Part shown: positions 22,608 to 32,426 of the stretch, piece by piece
How the letters are laid out: the number at the start of each line of letters is the position of its first letter
Numbering within the stretch: position 1 is the first letter of the stretch
From: Rusavskia elegans
Lineage: Eukaryota; Ascomycota; Lecanoromycetes; Teloschistales; Teloschistaceae
Assembly (NCBI GenBank): GCA_011316305.1
Contig: SAUG01000012.1
Coordinates: 682,001-746,000, forward strand
Reading direction: 5' to 3'
DNA length: 64,000 bases
Notes under the pieces: generated by a model
Told to the model about the DNA's origin: nothing
What the model saw: the letters and a program-made list of their open reading frames with translations, nothing else
Databases searched by the model: none
Translations under genes and position numbers: made by a program

Positions 22608-24425
22608 TTACTTGCTGAGTCGCTTCTCACGAACGAAAACTAGCATGAAGGCGTCAGCAACGACTTTTAGGACTTTCTCGAATGACAGGTGACTCACAAG
22701 CACTCAGCACCGAGAAGAACACAATGCCCAGCATCAACCCAAATCCATTCCGCGTGGCATGGCTATAACATTGCCGCACAACCTGTTTTACCTCCGGACT
22801 AAGCGTCTTGATGAAATCCAGACTCTGCCGCACTTTCTGGGCAATCTCTTCCGCATCCTTTCCACTGCTCAAACGATCCTGTAATTGGTTACGCAGCGAC
22901 TGTTGGACCACCGTTGCGGCGAAAGATAACCCAACGACCGATCCCAATGATCGGAAGAGATACGAACAAGCCGTTGCTACCGCTTGATCTGCTTGTGCCG
23001 CATTCGCAATAAGCCCAATTAGCGAGGAAGTAACGCCGATACCATTACCCATTCCGGAGAGCACCAGACCAACAGCGATGCCGTAGGTGTTGTTGACGAG
23101 GACGTCGGCGCACAGCATCACGATCAGAACACCAGCGAGAAGCATCGTGTATGCGATAACAGTGAGCCAATAGTACTTGCCCGTCTTCTGCATGACCAGG
23201 CCTCCGAACAACGATCCAGACACAGCAGCAACGATCGCTGGCATAAGCCTGACGCTGGCTTGAGTGGCCGTATAGCCATCTACAGCCTGGAAAAATAACG
23301 GCAGGTAGAAGAGAACAGCCAGATAACCGCCGAGGCTGAAGAAGTTACAGAGATAGCAGGCAACGAGGCCCCTGCCCCAAATGATGCGGGATGGTGCGAA
23401 TGGCTCGGCTGCGAACCTTTGCTCGACCAGTCCGAACAGGATGAACAAGGGAAATGATAGAGCAAGCGGTACGTATGCGATGGGGATCGACCAGCTGACA
23501 TTGCTTCCTCGGTCGAGTCCAAGCAGTAAAGCGAAGACGGCAGAAACAAGAACAAAAGCACCCAGGAAATCTACACGAGCAAGCTTCTGCTTCCACCCAC
23601 TACTCTCTTTCTCTGGAAGGTGCAACGTAAGCGTAACGCTCACGATGGCCAAGGCACACAGGGGGGCCTGAGCCAGAAAGGCCCACCTCCAGCTGAAGAG
23701 GTCGGCCAAGATACCTCCCAACGGTGCACCGCAGCCGGCACCGGAGGCGTAGATGATGTTGATGATGCCTTGCCATGTTCCTCGTTCTCGCAGCGGTACG
23801 ATGTCGCTCATCAAGATGGAGACGACGGTTGTCATACCTCCTCCACCAATACCTGCAAATGCTCTGGCTGCGATGAGCTCATTCATGTTTCTCGCTAGAC
23901 CGCAGAACAGGCACCCTATACCGAAGACGGCATATCCGAACAGTAGAGCGGGCTTTCTTCCAAAGATGTCAGAGAGCTTTCCGTACAGGGGCTGGAAGGA
24001 GGAAATGGTTAGGAAGTAGCTGCAGTCCCGTGTAGTCAGTAAGCTGGCATAACGACGTTGGGGAACAAGAAGCATATTCACGCAGTCGAGACCCATGAAG
24101 TCTTGTTCAACGCCTTCAGATCACTGCCTATCTTCCCATACATTGTGACAATGAGTGTCTGATCGGCAGCTGAAAGGAAGATTCCAATGGCTAGTGCTGG
24201 TAGGAAGTACTTCAGCCTGGCTTTGACGTCGGGCATGCCTTGATACTCCGTGACGTGGTCCTTGACCTGCTCTTCATCCCCAGCCTCGGCTGTGTCGTTG
24301 GCTGACCCATAGATGCCACTGCCACTTGGTAGAGATCCTTGTGGAGCAACGGCTGGCTCTGGGAGGACATTGGACGTGCCGCGTAGCAGCGGTGAGGTTT
24401 CTGTGGCATCATTGTTGTCTGGCAT
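22608..24425 (-). CDS. MFS transporter, DHA2/Fnx1-Vba type
   Basis: Three exons, 24,425-24,082, 24,019-22,698 and 22,639-22,608, give 565 aa. Introns are 62 nt (GTGAAT, TTACTGAC branch, CTGCAG) and 58 nt (GTGAGT, GCTGAC, CTAG). The last exon is only 32 nt and ends REKRLSK. Residues 1-75 are a polar cytosolic tail with a SPLLRG dileucine-like signal common in vacuolar transporters. Then come about 14 hydrophobic segments, with motif A in YGKLSDIFGRKPALL and the motif-C-like GAPLGGILADLFSWRW. AADQTLIVT before the first helix is typical of the vacuolar basic amino acid and multidrug (Vba/Fnx1) group. Substrate is not certain. Without the short terminal exon the reading frame would end in an unrelated tail, so that splice is well supported. 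Confidence 0.9.
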
Positions 24426-25115
24426 GGCCTGAAATCAGCGGCCTGGGCCAGCAAGCGAGGGTATGCAGCTGTCATCTTGAGCTGCACGAACACTGATCCC
24501 TCAATGATCCGGATGGCGCAGCAAGGGTTTGGACTTAGTCATCCATCCGAAGGCATTACGAACACGAGAGACAACGTGCTTGCGGCGCTTTTAGCACCAC
24601 GAATCAACAACATTCTGAGCGAATGGCTGCATCCAGGCTCGGGGCGAGTTGCAGTTAACGCGTGGGGTGAGGGTGGAGAAGAGGTCTTGGTGCTGTCTAT
24701 CGAGCATCTCCGGATCGCCATTGTCATGCGGCTGAGGCAAACGGCAGCATTTGTCAAATACGAATCGAGTATCATATCCACCCTACAAGGGAACAAGACA
24801 AGAATCAGGTTCAATGAGTCTACGGAGTACAAGCCTGGTCTTGTTCTCTGCCCAGTCCAACACCAACACTGTAATGAATGCAGTCGAGAGCATGATGTAT
24901 AGCGACATTGAAGCTTCGTGAAAATCCGGGATGCAGCCCCTTGTCCATTTATTGGCCCAAAGTCGTATGGATATTGGTTGGAAATTTACCGCACACCCAC
25001 TCACTGATCCGTTCGTATCATCGTTTATTGTATGTACAAGCATTAGTCGTCATCCATTTCCCAAGTGCTACACTGAATACTCCAGTAAAGCATGGTTCAA
25101 GGGATGGAAAGGAGT
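24426..25115. other. intergenic, upstream of MFS gene
   Basis: About 690 bp between the MFS start and the nudC stop. A plus-strand frame of 141 codons (24,477-24,902) overlaps similar-length frames on the other strand and shows no domain. I treat it as chance. Confidence 0.5.
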
Positions 25116-25871
25116 TTAGCTGATCTTCGCGTTCGAGAAATCCATTTCGGGGTGTTGGGCTTGGAATTTCTGTTTGCCTCACACTCAGTCATGACCCGCG
25201 GAAAGAGTGAAATGTAGAACATGTACGGAGAACTCACTTTCAACATGTCCATCTTGCCCTGTTCCTCGCTTGTAGGCTTACCCATTTCTTTCTGCCGTTG
25301 GTCGTACCTAGGTGGATGGATCAGCCACCAGACAACATTCGTCGTATGACCAGATGCTTACATCATCTTCTCCACCATCCCTCTTGTCTCGCCGTCAAGA
25401 TCCCCCAGCTTGCTGTTCTCCGGTACGACCTTGGAAGTATCGATCTTATACTCCGCATTCGTGACCACCGCGTTCCACCACTCCATCTTGTTGCTCTTGT
25501 CCAAATGTATTGAGACCTCTTTACCCCCTCCGCTTACTGACTCTAATGTCCAGGCTGATTCGTCGACTTTGATTGCATGTGTGAGATCACCCTAGGTATG
25601 GTCAATACATGATAATATCTATAACACCTGGCTGGGGGAGGCGAACATCGATGAAAGGCTCCTGTCCCTTAACCGCAACCTTCAATTTCGTCTTCGTCAT
25701 GACGACTTCAATATCTTTGCCCCTCAGATTCCCAGCTACCGGCACTGCGACATCGAGATCTTTGATTGTTTGGGTCCACTTGTAAGGGAGCTTTGCTTGT
25801 TCCTCCTTTTCCCGCGCTTTGGCTTCGGCATCTGATCGTTCGCGCTCGCTTGGGGTGGGAGATGTAGACAT
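25116..25871 (-). CDS. nudC: nuclear movement protein NudC
   Basis: Four exons, 25,871-25,647, 25,591-25,362, 25,307-25,238 and 25,169-25,116, encode 192 aa, the usual size of fungal NudC. A short Glu/Lys/Ala-rich helix is followed by the CS (p23-like) domain: [20 protein letters not shown], then [25 protein letters not shown] and [10 protein letters not shown]. It ends with [16 protein letters not shown] and [13 protein letters not shown], a diagnostic NudC tail. Introns are 55, 54 and 68 nt; the first uses GTTCGC, a weaker donor, but frame and family both require it. NudC works with dynein and LIS1 (NudF) in nuclear migration and as an Hsp90 co-chaperone. It is divergent from the ureidoglycolate lyase gene. 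Confidence 0.95.
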
Positions 25872-26231
25872 CTTTCTCTATGAAAATGTGAGGATTGGCT
25901 TCGATTCGACACAGACCCAATTCAATCCCGCGTGCCAGAAAATCATAACTGAACGGCCACGGAACTGTTCCGCTTGACATACCACGCTACTTCAGACAGC
26001 TGGTTATCAGGTGTCGGCATCTTTATACATTCTAGAGAAACTCATTGGTGCCAGCGATTTAGAACAATGATGTCGAAGCCATAGGTCCAGTGGTCCCCAG
26101 AGATGGGTGTCGTTTGCGAGCAGCAAACCGTCCGGTAAACACGATGCCCTTCTTGAGGCTTAAGTACAGTTTGCCCCCTCTCATCTCACGAGACCTTTTA
26201 TCAAGCAGGTTCACAAGTTGAGGAAGACACA
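25872..26231. promoter_or_regulatory. divergent promoter region of nudC and ureidoglycolate lyase
   Basis: 360 bp between the two start codons. It should hold both promoters. No nitrogen-regulation site was assigned with confidence. Confidence 0.45.
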
Positions 26232-26891
26232 ATGGCGACCTCAATCCTATCAAGACCCGTCAATATGAAGCCCATCAGCCCCCTCACGGAATCCGAGTTC
26301 GCCCCGTTCGGCAAAGTAATCGAATGCCCCCTTAAACCCTCTACAACAACCTTTCCCGCTTCTTTACCCACCTTACACAACGTCGTTCCCGCGAACCAAG
26401 ACACAGCTCTCAAGTTCATCGATGTCACCCATATGAGAAACTGCTATGACTCCGCACCCAGCGACATCCCCGCCAAAGCAGTCATGAACATGTTCAGCTG
26501 CTTTCCCCCGCTCCTTCGCTCTACGAATAAGACCGACTTCCCCGTCGATGTGAAAATTTTGGAGCGTCATCCATATACAACGCAGACATTCATTCCGCTG
26601 GGCGTTGGCCGGGAGGCACAGGGCATGTACCTTGTCGTCGTTGCGCCGACGTTACCTCCGACTGGCCAACCACCATTCACGACGATGGGCCCGCCAGACT
26701 TGAACAAGGTGAGGACGTTTTGGGCACACGGTGGACAGGCGGTGACGTATGGGGTGGGGACATGGCATATGCCCATGGCTGTTGTGGGCGAGGAGAGGAT
26801 GGATTTTGTTGTGGTGCAATATGCGAATGGGGTTGCTGACGAAGATTGTCAAGAGGTCAGGCTAGTACCGGCAGTTCAAGAGAAATTGTGA
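26232..26891 (+). CDS. ureidoglycolate lyase (allantoin catabolism)
   Basis: This enzyme cleaves ureidoglycolate to glyoxylate and urea, the last step of allantoin use as nitrogen source (yeast Dal3, bacterial AllA). It is a single-exon 219-aa protein. Seen: the family opening PISPLTESEFAPFGKVIE; the middle ILERHPYTTQTFIPLG, with the Glu-Arg-His-Pro core; YLVVVAPT; and a C-terminal block AVTYGVGTWHMPM with the conserved Trp-His metal-site region, followed by DFVVVQYANG. All belong to the cupin-like ureidoglycolate lyase fold. An ATG 33 nt downstream (MKPISP) is an alternative start. Nitrogen catabolite control is expected from the pathway, not shown here. Confidence 0.93.
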   Translation: MATSILSRPVNMKPISPLTESEFAPFGKVIECPLKPSTTTFPASLPTLHNVVPANQDTALKFIDVTHMRNCYDSAPSDIPAKAVMNMFSCFPPLLRSTNKTDFPVDVKILERHPYTTQTFIPLGVGREAQGMYLVVVAPTLPPTGQPPFTTMGPPDLNKVRTFWAHGGQAVTYGVGTWHMPMAVVGEERMDFVVVQYANGVADEDCQEVRLVPAVQEKL

Positions 26892-27301
26892 GGTTAGCTA
26901 TTGTATATGAGAAGATTGGAAGGATGTCTCAGGGAGCAATCATTGCGCGTCTCCCTGTGGGAACGACTGAGATCGCTTGCTGTGTGTTATCCCGTCCCTA
27001 TCGGGTGGCAATACCGATATTTTGTCAACCCTAGAGCATATCACCGGAGAGGATCCTTGAATTACAAGACCACTTTTACTGCTACAAACACGATCTTGTC
27101 AACCGAGGATAAAGAATTTAGGGAGTAGCCGACTCGCTCATATGGTCCAATTGGTCTGTCGTTCCTCTCTCAGTCATTGAATAACTGTACACAAGCACAT
27201 ATTCAGGATAATCATTCAATCGTAAACATATCAATGAGCGACGATCCTCAATGCCAAACCCCAACCTCACCCAATCCCTCGATCTCCCGATCCAGCACCG
27301 A
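26892..27301. other. intergenic, 3' ends of convergent genes
   Basis: About 410 bp between the stops of the ureidoglycolate lyase and decarboxylase genes. No further gene or RNA seen. Confidence 0.5.
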
Positions 27302-30300
27302 CTATTCCAACTCCTTCCCAATCTTCGCAAACTCCTCCCTCCACTTCGCCGTCGGACTAGGCCTCTTAAACGGATCCCGATTCACCCCCTCACTATCCAT
27401 CCAAATCTCCCCCTTCTCCTTCCCCAAAACCATCTCCCCAGTCGCCAACCTCTTCCCATAATCCACATCCCCCAACCCCGGCCCTCCCGCACTGATACCA
27501 TACCGATCCTCAAAAACGCTCACCTTGAATCTCCTCCCAGCTTGGAAGAAGAAATTATTTGCGCTTGTGGGGCCTAGGCCGCCCACGAGGTGGGAGGAGG
27601 GGAGGAAGGGCTGCATGGCGCTTTCTTGGACGTCGTCGAGATAGAGGATGCAGCCGTTCTTGAGGCTCGTGGCGGGGATCGGAGGGTCAACCGAGAGCGT
27701 GACGTTAGAGGCTGTGAGTTGGATATTGGGGGCGAGGAGGAGCATATGGTCGATATGGATGGAGGATGGAGTGCCGTAGAGGTAGAAGGGCATATGGCCA
27801 GAGGGGTAGGCGTGGTCGCGGTATTTGGAATTGAGAGGGCGGTCTTTGAGCGCCGTGAAGGATGTGACTCGGACATTTTGGGCGATGGTTTTGCTGGTGG
27901 GAAGGATGTCAATTCAATATGTTGCTGGGGGAAGAATGAAAGGGGGAAAGGGGAAGACGCGACGCATACCCGGATTTGGATGTTATTACGGCTTTAAAGG
28001 CACCGTCGCTTAGGATGGTCTTTGAGATGTCTTCCTTTTGTGCAGTGCTGAGGAAGAAGCCCTCAGCCGGGTTGTTGTTCTTCGCGTCACGGTAGGCGTT
28101 CAAGGACTTTTTATCAATGTTTGCCGAGGCTATGAGTTGCCGACGTCGACTTGCAAGATGGAACATTGAGCGGTTGACGAGGAAGATTTTATCGGATCCG
28201 TCTTGCAAGATGAAGCTGTGGTGATTCTCCTTCGTTTCGTTGCGTTTACGGCAGACCTGTTTTTTGTTAGTCATTGAATCATATCGTGTATCACCTGCCT
28301 GGCGTGAACTGGAAATTCACCTCGACCTCCTTCTCAACTACTTCCCGGAAGATAGTGGCCATCTTGTCTATGAAGTTGCCCTCGGTCGGGAAGGGCGTCA
28401 TCATAACGTTTCTCAGCACGAACAAGCTCACTTCATCCTGTGCAAGACCCAGACGCTTCTTGAAATGCTTTGCGCAATCGCCATACAGTTCATGCTCGAA
28501 CTCCGTCGATGTCAAAAAGAAAGGGATCTTGGTGGGATCGTCCTCTGGCGAGTCAACAGAAAGCACTTCGACGACTCTGCGATTCAAATAGTTTGCTTCC
28601 TCGACGTCGTCATTGACCGTACCGTCAGAGTATCGGAAGTTGAGTGCGAAAGCATTGATGTTGAGGTCAGAGCCAAGAGCCCTGAGAAGAACCATGGCCT
28701 TGTCTTCAGTGGCTCTTTCAGCATCTTCATCAATGATTTCTTGGTTGGACTTGTTCAAGATGCGTTCGCGGATCTTCTGCTTCTCTTCATGGAGGGCTTG
28801 AGCATAGTCCTCTGGAGTTGTGTTAGGATCTTGCATCGCTTTTCGCTCTGAGGGCAGCAGGTTGAGAGGAACACAAATGAAGCTGGTAGTCTTAGTGGAC
28901 ATGGCAGCCCAATGAGCGGATAGCTGGGACACCATTAGGTCAGTCGAACAGCCTCGCTGAGAAAGCAACAGTCGATTCTCTTACCCTGCTGATAGTGAAA
29001 CACACTTCGGCCAGGAGAGCACCATAGCCCTCAGTGCCTGTGCCGATGCATCTGTTCGCAAGCCATGTTGACATGGCCGAAGCGCCTGGTTTGCTATCCC
29101 AAACGGTTTAGCCTCCAGTGGACAGCCCATGGTATCATTGATGCTTACCTTCCCTCGACGCCATAGATACCAATACTCTCAGTTGTTCCTGCCCCTGAAA
29201 TATAGGGACTTGTCCACGTTACAAGGAACCTCATTCTCTCATCGCGGTAGCACAGGCTACCAGCAGGGTAAGGAATGTATCCAGCCTTATGAGGATCTAC
29301 GGTAATCGAGTCGGCGTCTCTCATCGCATAGATGTCTTCTTGTGTCTCCACCCGGAGACTCGCATCCGGTACGAAACCATCGCCTTTCCCGGTCTGCTTT
29401 GGTGGCTCGGCATTCTTAGGATCACCTGGCTTGAAGTCTTTGGGTACCATTGTGGCAAAGTAGCCACCCCACGCAGCGTCCGCATGGACAGCAAAAGAGA
29501 GACCTTGCGCTTGATACTTTCGTCGAAGCTCCAGGACCCCTCTCAGAGGATCGACAGCTCCTTCCTCGGTCGAACCTATTATAGCGACAACTGCGTAGAC
29601 TGCCTGCTGTTTCTCAAGGCTCGCTTGTAAAAGCTTATCCAGTTCATTGAGATCAAGCCGAGCCTCGATATCTGGTGGGATTCCAACCACATTCTGGGAC
29701 CCAATGCCGGCAATGGCTATATACGAGTGTCAGGCACTCTTTGAGCAATCGAAAACCAAGTAGAAAGTACTCACCACCGCCCTTCGGCCACGAATAGTGT
29801 CGAGTACTTGCAAGCATGTACTGAATGGGCTTATCTACATCGTATTGACGTTCAAGCGGACCGAGTCCAACCGACTGGATGCCATATTGCTTCATAGTAT
29901 CTTGTAAGAATGTTGATGAGATCCCATATTCAATGGAGAGTCTTTCCGGTATTTCAAGTACTGTAGGGACTTTCAAGTTTAATAATTCCCACTTAGAGAG
30001 GTCTTTGAAGAGCTTCTTAGCACCTCCGCACGTCTCGACAACGAACGTACTTCCAATGAACGACAACGGCCCGAAGTCCTTGACGGCGTTTCGTAATGCT
30101 AGAGGGTAGAATTTCAGATTGCGAGCTAGATGATACCGATGGGTTAATGTCGGATTCTAAGGGAAAAAAAAGGAAAAAAAACAGCACAAAAGCTACCCAC
30201 CAGCCCTAGGAAAAGATACTCATTAGCCGAGCACACATGATGGAATGGCGGGATCGTATCCCAGCAAGATTAATGGCTTACCAAATACTTTCCAAATTTG

Positions 30301-31025
30301 CTACAGACCCTCCACAGGTGATATGACCCCATCCGACAGGGGCATCCTTGACTTCAGGGTCCAGATTGTAGCCGAGCATCTCGCAAATTTGCTGGCCTGC
30401 CTCAATTTCCGCCACCATGGTCAATGGACTGGCTTCGATCGAGACATTGTTCGGATTGTAGAGCATGGTCATGAAGTAGCCCAACAGCGATGGCATGCTC
30501 ATGTCCATGCACATATGCGCGGCATAACGAGGTGACCACCATGGGACGGAGTGCTTGCTTAACAACTCCGCAGCTTTCTTGACAGCATTTCCGATTTTGT
30601 CGGTGTGCTTGCCAAAGGTTGCTGAAGCTTGGACTTGCTTACTGATGAAAGGCTACGGCAACTGACTTTAGCCAACCCAAAGCGAAAGGAAATCGTTGTA
30701 CATGGGAGAGGACAGGAACAACACGCGTTTAAGGCAGTCAACGACCAACGACACGGACAAGTATAGTGGGTTTCCTTACTCCATCTTCAGGAAAATAGTT
30801 CAGACGAGCATCCCTGGTCGCCTCAAGGATGGCGATGATGTTGCTTTTGAAGTACTCGTAGTTCTCTGCGTGCGGCCCTAAGAAGAGGGAGCTGATCATC
30901 TGGTGCGATTCATCGTCTTCTGGGGCCTTTGAGGTGTAGATATTGCCACCGGCGCGGTCTTTTAGGTTGTCCTGGCCCATCTTGAATCCAAACGGCTTCT
31001 TCAAACCGAGTGTGGTCAGCCACAT
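27302..31025 (-). CDS. PLP-dependent decarboxylase, large fungal type (tyrosine decarboxylase-like)
   Basis: Nine exons give 1,043 aa: 31,025-30,780; 30,652-30,282; 30,205-30,201; 30,125-29,775; 29,716-29,149; 29,093-28,985; 28,923-28,321; 28,256-27,970; 27,893-27,302. Residues about 80-600 are a group II amino-acid decarboxylase domain: MTMLYNPNNVSIEASP, CGGSVANLESIW, HYSWPKGG, HADAAWGGYFA and the PLP lysine in TVDPHKAGYIPYPAG. The remaining 400-odd residues are the C-terminal extension of large fungal L-tyrosine decarboxylase-like proteins, of unclear function. The substrate is inferred from family only; aromatic amino acids or glutamate are the options. Introns are 127, 76, 75, 58, 55, 61, 64 and 76 nt with normal signals. 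Exon 3 is a 5-nt micro-exon needed to restore WAARNLKFYP. Alternative start: Met 16. Confidence 0.88.
30201..30205 (-). other. predicted 5-nt micro-exon (exon 3 of decarboxylase)
   Basis: On the minus strand the bases GGCTG are preceded by a branch-like GGCTAATG and CCTAG, and followed by GTGGGT. The next acceptor is ATCTAG at 30,126. Including it joins ...ESIW with AARNLKFYP in frame; leaving it out shifts the frame. Confidence 0.6.
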
Positions 31026-32426
31026 CAGTAAGGCAAATGTTCAAAACGGCTTACATGGATGAGAACCTAAGATTGAGCTTTCGGCGTAGGGAAAGTCAGT
31101 AGAACTTCAAGTGCTGGTGGATTAGCACTAAAACGGTGTTGTTAGCCTATTGATGCAACCAATATCTTGCAGACGTCTTCCCCACTTAGGAGCCGGCTCA
31201 GTAGCACAGGTATTCAACTACTGCCACATGATGTCTCCTGTCCAGTAGATCGGAGTGTTAAGAGTGCGAATGTGCAACGCGTTGAAGCTTGGACTTCATC
31301 TATAGTGCTGGGGAAGCCCATAGCGTCGCTGTACAGCTGCATGAGCGTTTATCCACCATTAAAGTTGAATCAAGAGCTAGAAGGGTGCTCGGACTGAGGT
31401 ACCGGAGATGCTGCGGGATGAACGCCGACAGGATAAACCCGTAAGGATTTGCCATAGACTGACCGTCGGATGGGTCTGGCATGAGAAGATAGCTCCTCGT
31501 GATGAAGTGATTTGACCACCTTAGTGATCATCTCCGATATGGCTGGCAGTCGCGGTATCGGATGCCCACCCCACCAGTCGAAGGGATCATGACGCTTGGC
31601 ACGGTGTTTGAATTCCGATGCGGCCGAGGACGTACGACAACGCTTCTCCAACAACTTACACTGCTGTTACCTTTTCTGTTAAGAAAGAAAATCAGGCACG
31701 CAGAAGTAGGAAAAATGTCGTCATAGTGGGTGGGGGAAAGCCAAATTAGTGATATTCGTGCTACACCAAGCGTTATCCCGCTGCAAGGCGTTTCTTAGAG
31801 GAGGCACAAGTATGACAGAAGTCACGAATGTCGCGTTGACAGATGGAAAAATCATCTTTGAACATAAAAAATGCATCAATCAGATAGAATACGCTCTCCA
31901 CGGTAGTGGGTCACCGAGGAAATGTCATCTCCGCTCCACAATGTGTGAGCAAAGCAACAATACACAACCGACGGAGTGGTCTCGGTGCTGCATGTTGCAG
32001 AAGCAGGCTGCGTGGAGCTGCGAACTCGATCATGCACACAGTCTGGCGGGACCGCGGAAATCGAGTCATCCCCGAAACTGGTGGTGTGAAGAAAGCGGGG
32101 AGCGGCAGCTTGTTGTTTCCGGAGCGGGAGAAGGCGAGATGCATACAAGATGCATGGGGAGATCGTCGGACCCTGGCAACCTTCCCCATCCGCTGATCAA
32201 TAGCCTGCAACTAATTTAGGAGACATTATACCCGACTGGCTTGACTTGCGTACCTTATCAATGCCAGACCTGTAACATATCTTAAAGAAGTGATAGAGCA
32301 AATGGTCAATTGGGGTAAACAGGTAGCATTGGGGATGTAGAAAATAGACGAAGGACTGTCAACCTTCGTACCTCGTTTGTAATTCGTCCTCTGCGCTTGC
32401 ATCATTCGCTCAGCCATCGAATTTAG
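31026..32426. other. intergenic, upstream of decarboxylase
   Basis: About 1.4 kb without a supported gene. Several short frames overlap on both strands (for example 31,749-32,219 plus) with no domain or splice chain. It holds copy 2 of the hairpin repeat (31,533-31,589) and the promoter of the decarboxylase gene. Confidence 0.5.
31533..31589. repeat. hairpin repeat copy 2
   Basis: TCCGATA (31,533-31,539) and TATCGGA (31,556-31,562) are inverted around GGCTGGCAGTCG, and the segment 31,541-31,589 matches 12,417-12,466. It lies about 500 bp upstream of the decarboxylase start. Confidence 0.6.

Noticed and set aside
24477..24902. 141-codon plus-strand frame upstream of the MFS gene
   Set aside because: Composition and overlap with several opposite frames fit a chance frame in a promoter; no family resemblance.
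19099..31025. A secondary-metabolite gene cluster (monooxygenase, MFS transporter, decarboxylase)
   Set aside because: The monooxygenase is the NAD-pathway kynurenine enzyme, and housekeeping genes (MetAP1, NudC, ureidoglycolate lyase) lie between; no PKS, NRPS or cluster regulator is present.
31749..32219. 156-codon plus-strand frame upstream of the decarboxylase
   Set aside because: Opposite frames of about 90-99 codons cover the same bases and none has a domain; judged non-coding.
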